This document shows positions 4,605 to 6,854 of a stretch of DNA of 6,854 bases, in pieces (position 1 is the first letter of the stretch; each line of letters opens with the position of its first letter). The notes beneath the pieces were generated by a model. It saw only the letters and a list, made by a program, of their open reading frames with translations, was not told where the DNA came from and made no database searches. Where the stretch lies: contig JAKSUS010000064.1 of NCBI GenBank assembly GCA_024408745.1, positions 1-6,854 of the forward strand. Direction: 5' to 3'. The translations under genes and the position numbers were made by a program. The DNA comes from Candidatus Gastranaerophilales bacterium. GTDB taxonomy: Bacteria; Cyanobacteriota; Vampirovibrionia; Gastranaerophilales; JAILCC01.

Positions 4605-5687
4605 TTAAACTTCAACGTATTCTCTTAAACGTTTGCTTCTGTTCGGGTGACGAAGTTTTCTTAATGCTTTTGCTTCAATTTGTCTGATACGTTCTCTTGT
4701 TACGCCGAATAATTGTCCAACTTCTTCCAATGTTCTTTGGCGACCATCATCCATACCGAAACGTAATCTTAAAACATCTCTTTCACGAGGAGAAAGTGTT
4801 CCTAAAACTTCGTGCAAGTCTTCTCTTAAAAGTTCATGAGCAACTGTCATAACAGGAGCATCTGCATCTTTATCTTCAATAAAGTCACCTAAACGAGAAT
4901 CTTCTTCTTCACCAATAGGAATTTCTAAACTCAAAGGTTCTTGCGCAACTTTAATAATTTCACGAAGTTTATTGATTGTAATTCCCATTGCTTCTGATAA
5001 TTCTTCTTCAGATGGTTTTCTGCTAAGGTCTTGTGCTAATTTTCTTGTAACTTTTTTAAGTTTATTAATTGTTTCAACCATGTGAACAGGAATACGAATT
5101 GTTCTTGCCTGATCTGCGATTGCCCTTGTAATTGCTTGTCTAATCCACCAAGTTGCATAAGTTGAGAATTTATAACCTCTTTCGTAGTCGAATTTTTCAG
5201 CTGCTCTTATTAAACCTAAATTACCTTCCTGAATAAGGTCTAAGAACAACATTCCTCTGCCTACGTATTTTTTAGCAATGCTGACTACTAATCTCAAGTT
5301 TGCCTGAACAAGTTTTTTCTTTGCAATTTCACCGGGTTTACCGCCATTAATAATTCTTTTTGCAAGTTCAACTTCTTCATCACTTGTTAAAAGTTTAATA
5401 CGACCGATTTCTCTTAAATACATTCTGACAGGGTCATCAACAACAACACCTTTCGGAAGAGTTAAAGCATTTTCATCAAGTTCTTCTTCATCTTCTTCCA
5501 TATCAGAATCTGACATGCTTTTTTCATACATTTTATCAGGTTCAACAAGACCGACCGAAGTTGAATTTTTATAAATATTAGAAATTTCTTCTTCGTCAGA
5601 ACCTAATATATCGTCCATATTATCGCCGGTCATTGAGAAATCATCTGTATCAGTTATGTCTGTCCCGTTGTTTTTTCTTTTAGCCAT
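4605..5687 (-). CDS. rpoD: Primary (housekeeping) RNA polymerase sigma factor RpoD/SigA
   Basis: This 360-residue sigma-70 family group 1 factor directs core RNA polymerase to housekeeping promoters. Region 1.2 is 'DDPVRMYLREIGRIKLL' (84-100). Region 2 runs about 130-190 with 'NLRLVVSIAKKYVGRGM' and 'DLIQEGNLGLIRAAEKFDYERGYKFSTYATWWIRQAI', the last part being the -10 reading and melting element. Region 3 spans about 190-280, and region 4.2 (319-348) carries the -35-reading helix 'GVTRERIRQIEAKAL'. The first 80 residues hold no clear region 1.1; instead there is low-complexity acidic sequence ending in a Glu/Asp-rich run (60-72). The start is supported by TGGAG 5 bases upstream (complement of 5693-5697). 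It begins 12 bases after dnaG stops, so the two are almost certainly co-transcribed. The factor is essential and the strong region 2/4 conservation makes the identity secure; sigA is the Firmicute name. Confidence 0.97.
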   Translation of the reverse strand: MAKRKNNGTDITDTDDFSMTGDNMDDILGSDEEEISNIYKNSTSVGLVEPDKMYEKSMSDSDMEEDEEELDENALTLPKGVVVDDPVRMYLREIGRIKLLTSDEEVELAKRIINGGKPGEIAKKKLVQANLRLVVSIAKKYVGRGMLFLDLIQEGNLGLIRAAEKFDYERGYKFSTYATWWIRQAITRAIADQARTIRIPVHMVETINKLKKVTRKLAQDLSRKPSEEELSEAMGITINKLREIIKVAQEPLSLEIPIGEEEDSRLGDFIEDKDADAPVMTVAHELLREDLHEVLGTLSPRERDVLRLRFGMDDGRQRTLEEVGQLFGVTRERIRQIEAKALRKLRHPNRSKRLREYVEV

Positions 5688-5699
5688 TTTTACTCCAAT

Positions 5700-6854
5700 C
5701 TAATTATATTCTATTTGTAATCGTTCTTTCAATTTTAGTTGTTCTATTATTTCCTGTTGAAGTGCAGTTGCTTTTTCGTCATTGTCGTCTAAGTTTTCTG
5801 CTGCTTCAATTAGTTTATTGGTTTCGGTTTCTTTTGAAATTTTTTCAATAATTTGCATATTTTCCGATATATATTCTTCAACAAGTCCTTGTTTCAGCAA
5901 TTCAACTTTATCATCTATGGAATAAATAATATCCGCTAAATCACTTTTGACTTCTATATTTTGTGAAAAATAAGACATCAGTTTTTCAATTAATTCTTCT
6001 ACATTACTTGTTTCCTTTATCATTTCATCTATGGTTTGTTTGATAGAAATTAAATTTGCCTCAGAGAATTTTGCATCTTTCATTTTTTCATTTAACCATG
6101 AAAACGGAAGATTTTCTCCGTTTATAAAATACAAGCTCAATAAATTTTTTTGACATATTTTTGATTTATTTGAAGAAATTGTTACAATTGGCGATTTTTC
6201 TTGTGGTAATTGCCTTTGACCTGATTTTAAAATTCTAATTTGTTGATTTAAAGTGTTTTTATCAATTTTTAATCTTAAAGAAATTTGTTTAACGTATTCA
6301 TCATAAATCACTCTGTTATTGACTTCTGCTAAGATTGGAGCAATTTCTTTTGTTAATTCTGATTTCTCTTGTGCTGAAAGATTATTATTAGCTTTCTTTA
6401 AAATTGTATTTAATTGATAATCAAGCAAAAGTGGAGCTTCATCAATACATTTTTGATAAGCTTCAGCACCGTTTTCCTTAATAAATTCATCAGGATCTTT
6501 GTTAGAACCTGTTGTTACAACTCTTATTTCACAGGCAAATTCATCTTTTAAATTTGCTTTACCAAAACTTGTATCAAACTGCTTAATATCTCCTAAAGAT
6601 GAAAATTCATCTTTAATAAGTTGTGCGTTACGTTTTGTAGCCTTTTGTCCTGCTTCATCAGCATCATAAGCAAGATAAATTCTCTTTTTATTCATATATC
6701 TGTTCAAAATTTTAACATGTTGCTCTGTCAAAGATGTTCCGCAGGAAGCAACAGCATTTCTGACCCCGTTTGCATGGGCTGTTATTACATCAAAATAACC
6801 TTCCATGATAAGAACGGCATCTTTTTCTCTTATGAAATCTTTTGCCTGATAAAG
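5700..6854 (-). CDS. dnaG: DNA primase DnaG (C-terminal part; 5' end lies outside the window)
   Basis: Primase makes the RNA primers for lagging-strand synthesis and is recruited by the replicative helicase DnaB. The frame is open to the window edge, giving 384 visible residues; the Met at 6804-6806 is internal, since the preceding 16 residues (AKDFIREKDAVLI...) already match primase. The zinc-binding domain and the front of the catalytic core are missing. Visible TOPRIM elements are the catalytic 'MEGYFDVI' with Glu18 (numbering of the visible part), 'CGTSLTEQH' (38-46), 'YDADEAG' with Asp64 and Asp66, and 'KDPDEFIKENG' (119-129). Between the DxD helix and the KDPDEF strand there are about 25 more residues than I expect (about 82-108), bracketed by two KDEF words. 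The rest (about 215-384) is a diverged, charged, helical helicase-binding domain ending in TAG at 5700-5702. It is the first visible gene of a dnaG-rpoD operon. Confidence 0.95.
   Translation of the reverse strand, partial: LYQAKDFIREKDAVLIMEGYFDVITAHANGVRNAVASCGTSLTEQHVKILNRYMNKKRIYLAYDADEAGQKATKRNAQLIKDEFSSLGDIKQFDTSFGKANLKDEFACEIRVVTTGSNKDPDEFIKENGAEAYQKCIDEAPLLLDYQLNTILKKANNNLSAQEKSELTKEIAPILAEVNNRVIYDEYVKQISLRLKIDKNTLNQQIRILKSGQRQLPQEKSPIVTISSNKSKICQKNLLSLYFINGENLPFSWLNEKMKDAKFSEANLISIKQTIDEMIKETSNVEELIEKLMSYFSQNIEVKSDLADIIYSIDDKVELLKQGLVEEYISENMQIIEKISKETETNKLIEAAENLDDNDEKATALQQEIIEQLKLKERLQIEYN

Noticed and set aside
1..6854. CRISPR array, tRNA/rRNA genes, insertion sequences, phage or defence genes
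   Set aside because: I saw no regularly spaced repeats, cloverleaf sequences, transposase motifs or terminal repeats around any gene. All long frames are accounted for by known families.

Overview
This AT-rich bacterial window carries five protein-coding genes, two of them cut by the window ends. In order they are a membrane acyltransferase-like gene (minus, partial), a flagellin gene (plus), clpB (plus), rpoD (minus) and dnaG (minus, partial). No tRNA, rRNA, CRISPR array or insertion sequence is visible. The strong A/T-ending codon bias, a short two-domain flagellin and a compact primary sigma factor with the 'GRIKLL' stretch of cyanobacterial-type sigma factors would fit a low-GC flagellated bacterium. 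A Gastranaerophilales/Vampirovibrionia (Melainabacteria) genome is my first guess and a clostridial Firmicute the second. This is inference from sequence feel and not a placement.

Left part (1-859): the first 501 bases are the start of a divergent membrane protein that resembles the HGSNAT/DUF1624 acyltransferase family. A 358-base intergenic region follows and is unusually rich in inverted repeats: a TTATAAAA palindrome, a cluster of GCATGCC hairpins with T-runs, and a three-armed TACGACT repeat. Next come a sigma-28-like GCCGAT promoter element and a short flagellin mRNA leader. That leader can fold into two hairpins that each display A-A-G-G-A-N in a six-base loop, the second loop being the Shine-Dalgarno itself. 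This is the architecture expected of a CsrA-repressed flagellin mRNA and is the most interesting signal in the window.

Middle (860-4483): the flagellin ends in a strong intrinsic terminator, then clpB encodes a full-length ClpB/Hsp100 disaggregase. Inside clpB, at the boundary between the N-domain and the first ATPase, a GTG codon preceded by AAGGGGG could start a shorter ClpB isoform, as known in E. coli and Synechococcus.

Right part (4484-6854): clpB converges on a dnaG-rpoD operon. The 121-base gap holds one terminator for each direction. dnaG and rpoD are 12 bases apart, the conserved macromolecular-synthesis arrangement that couples primase and primary sigma factor. DnaG shows an apparent insertion in its TOPRIM domain, and RpoD has an acidic tail where region 1.1 might be expected.

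No wholly new multi-gene system is apparent. The genes are of known families, and the novelty lies in the flagellin control region and in smaller deviations within the proteins.
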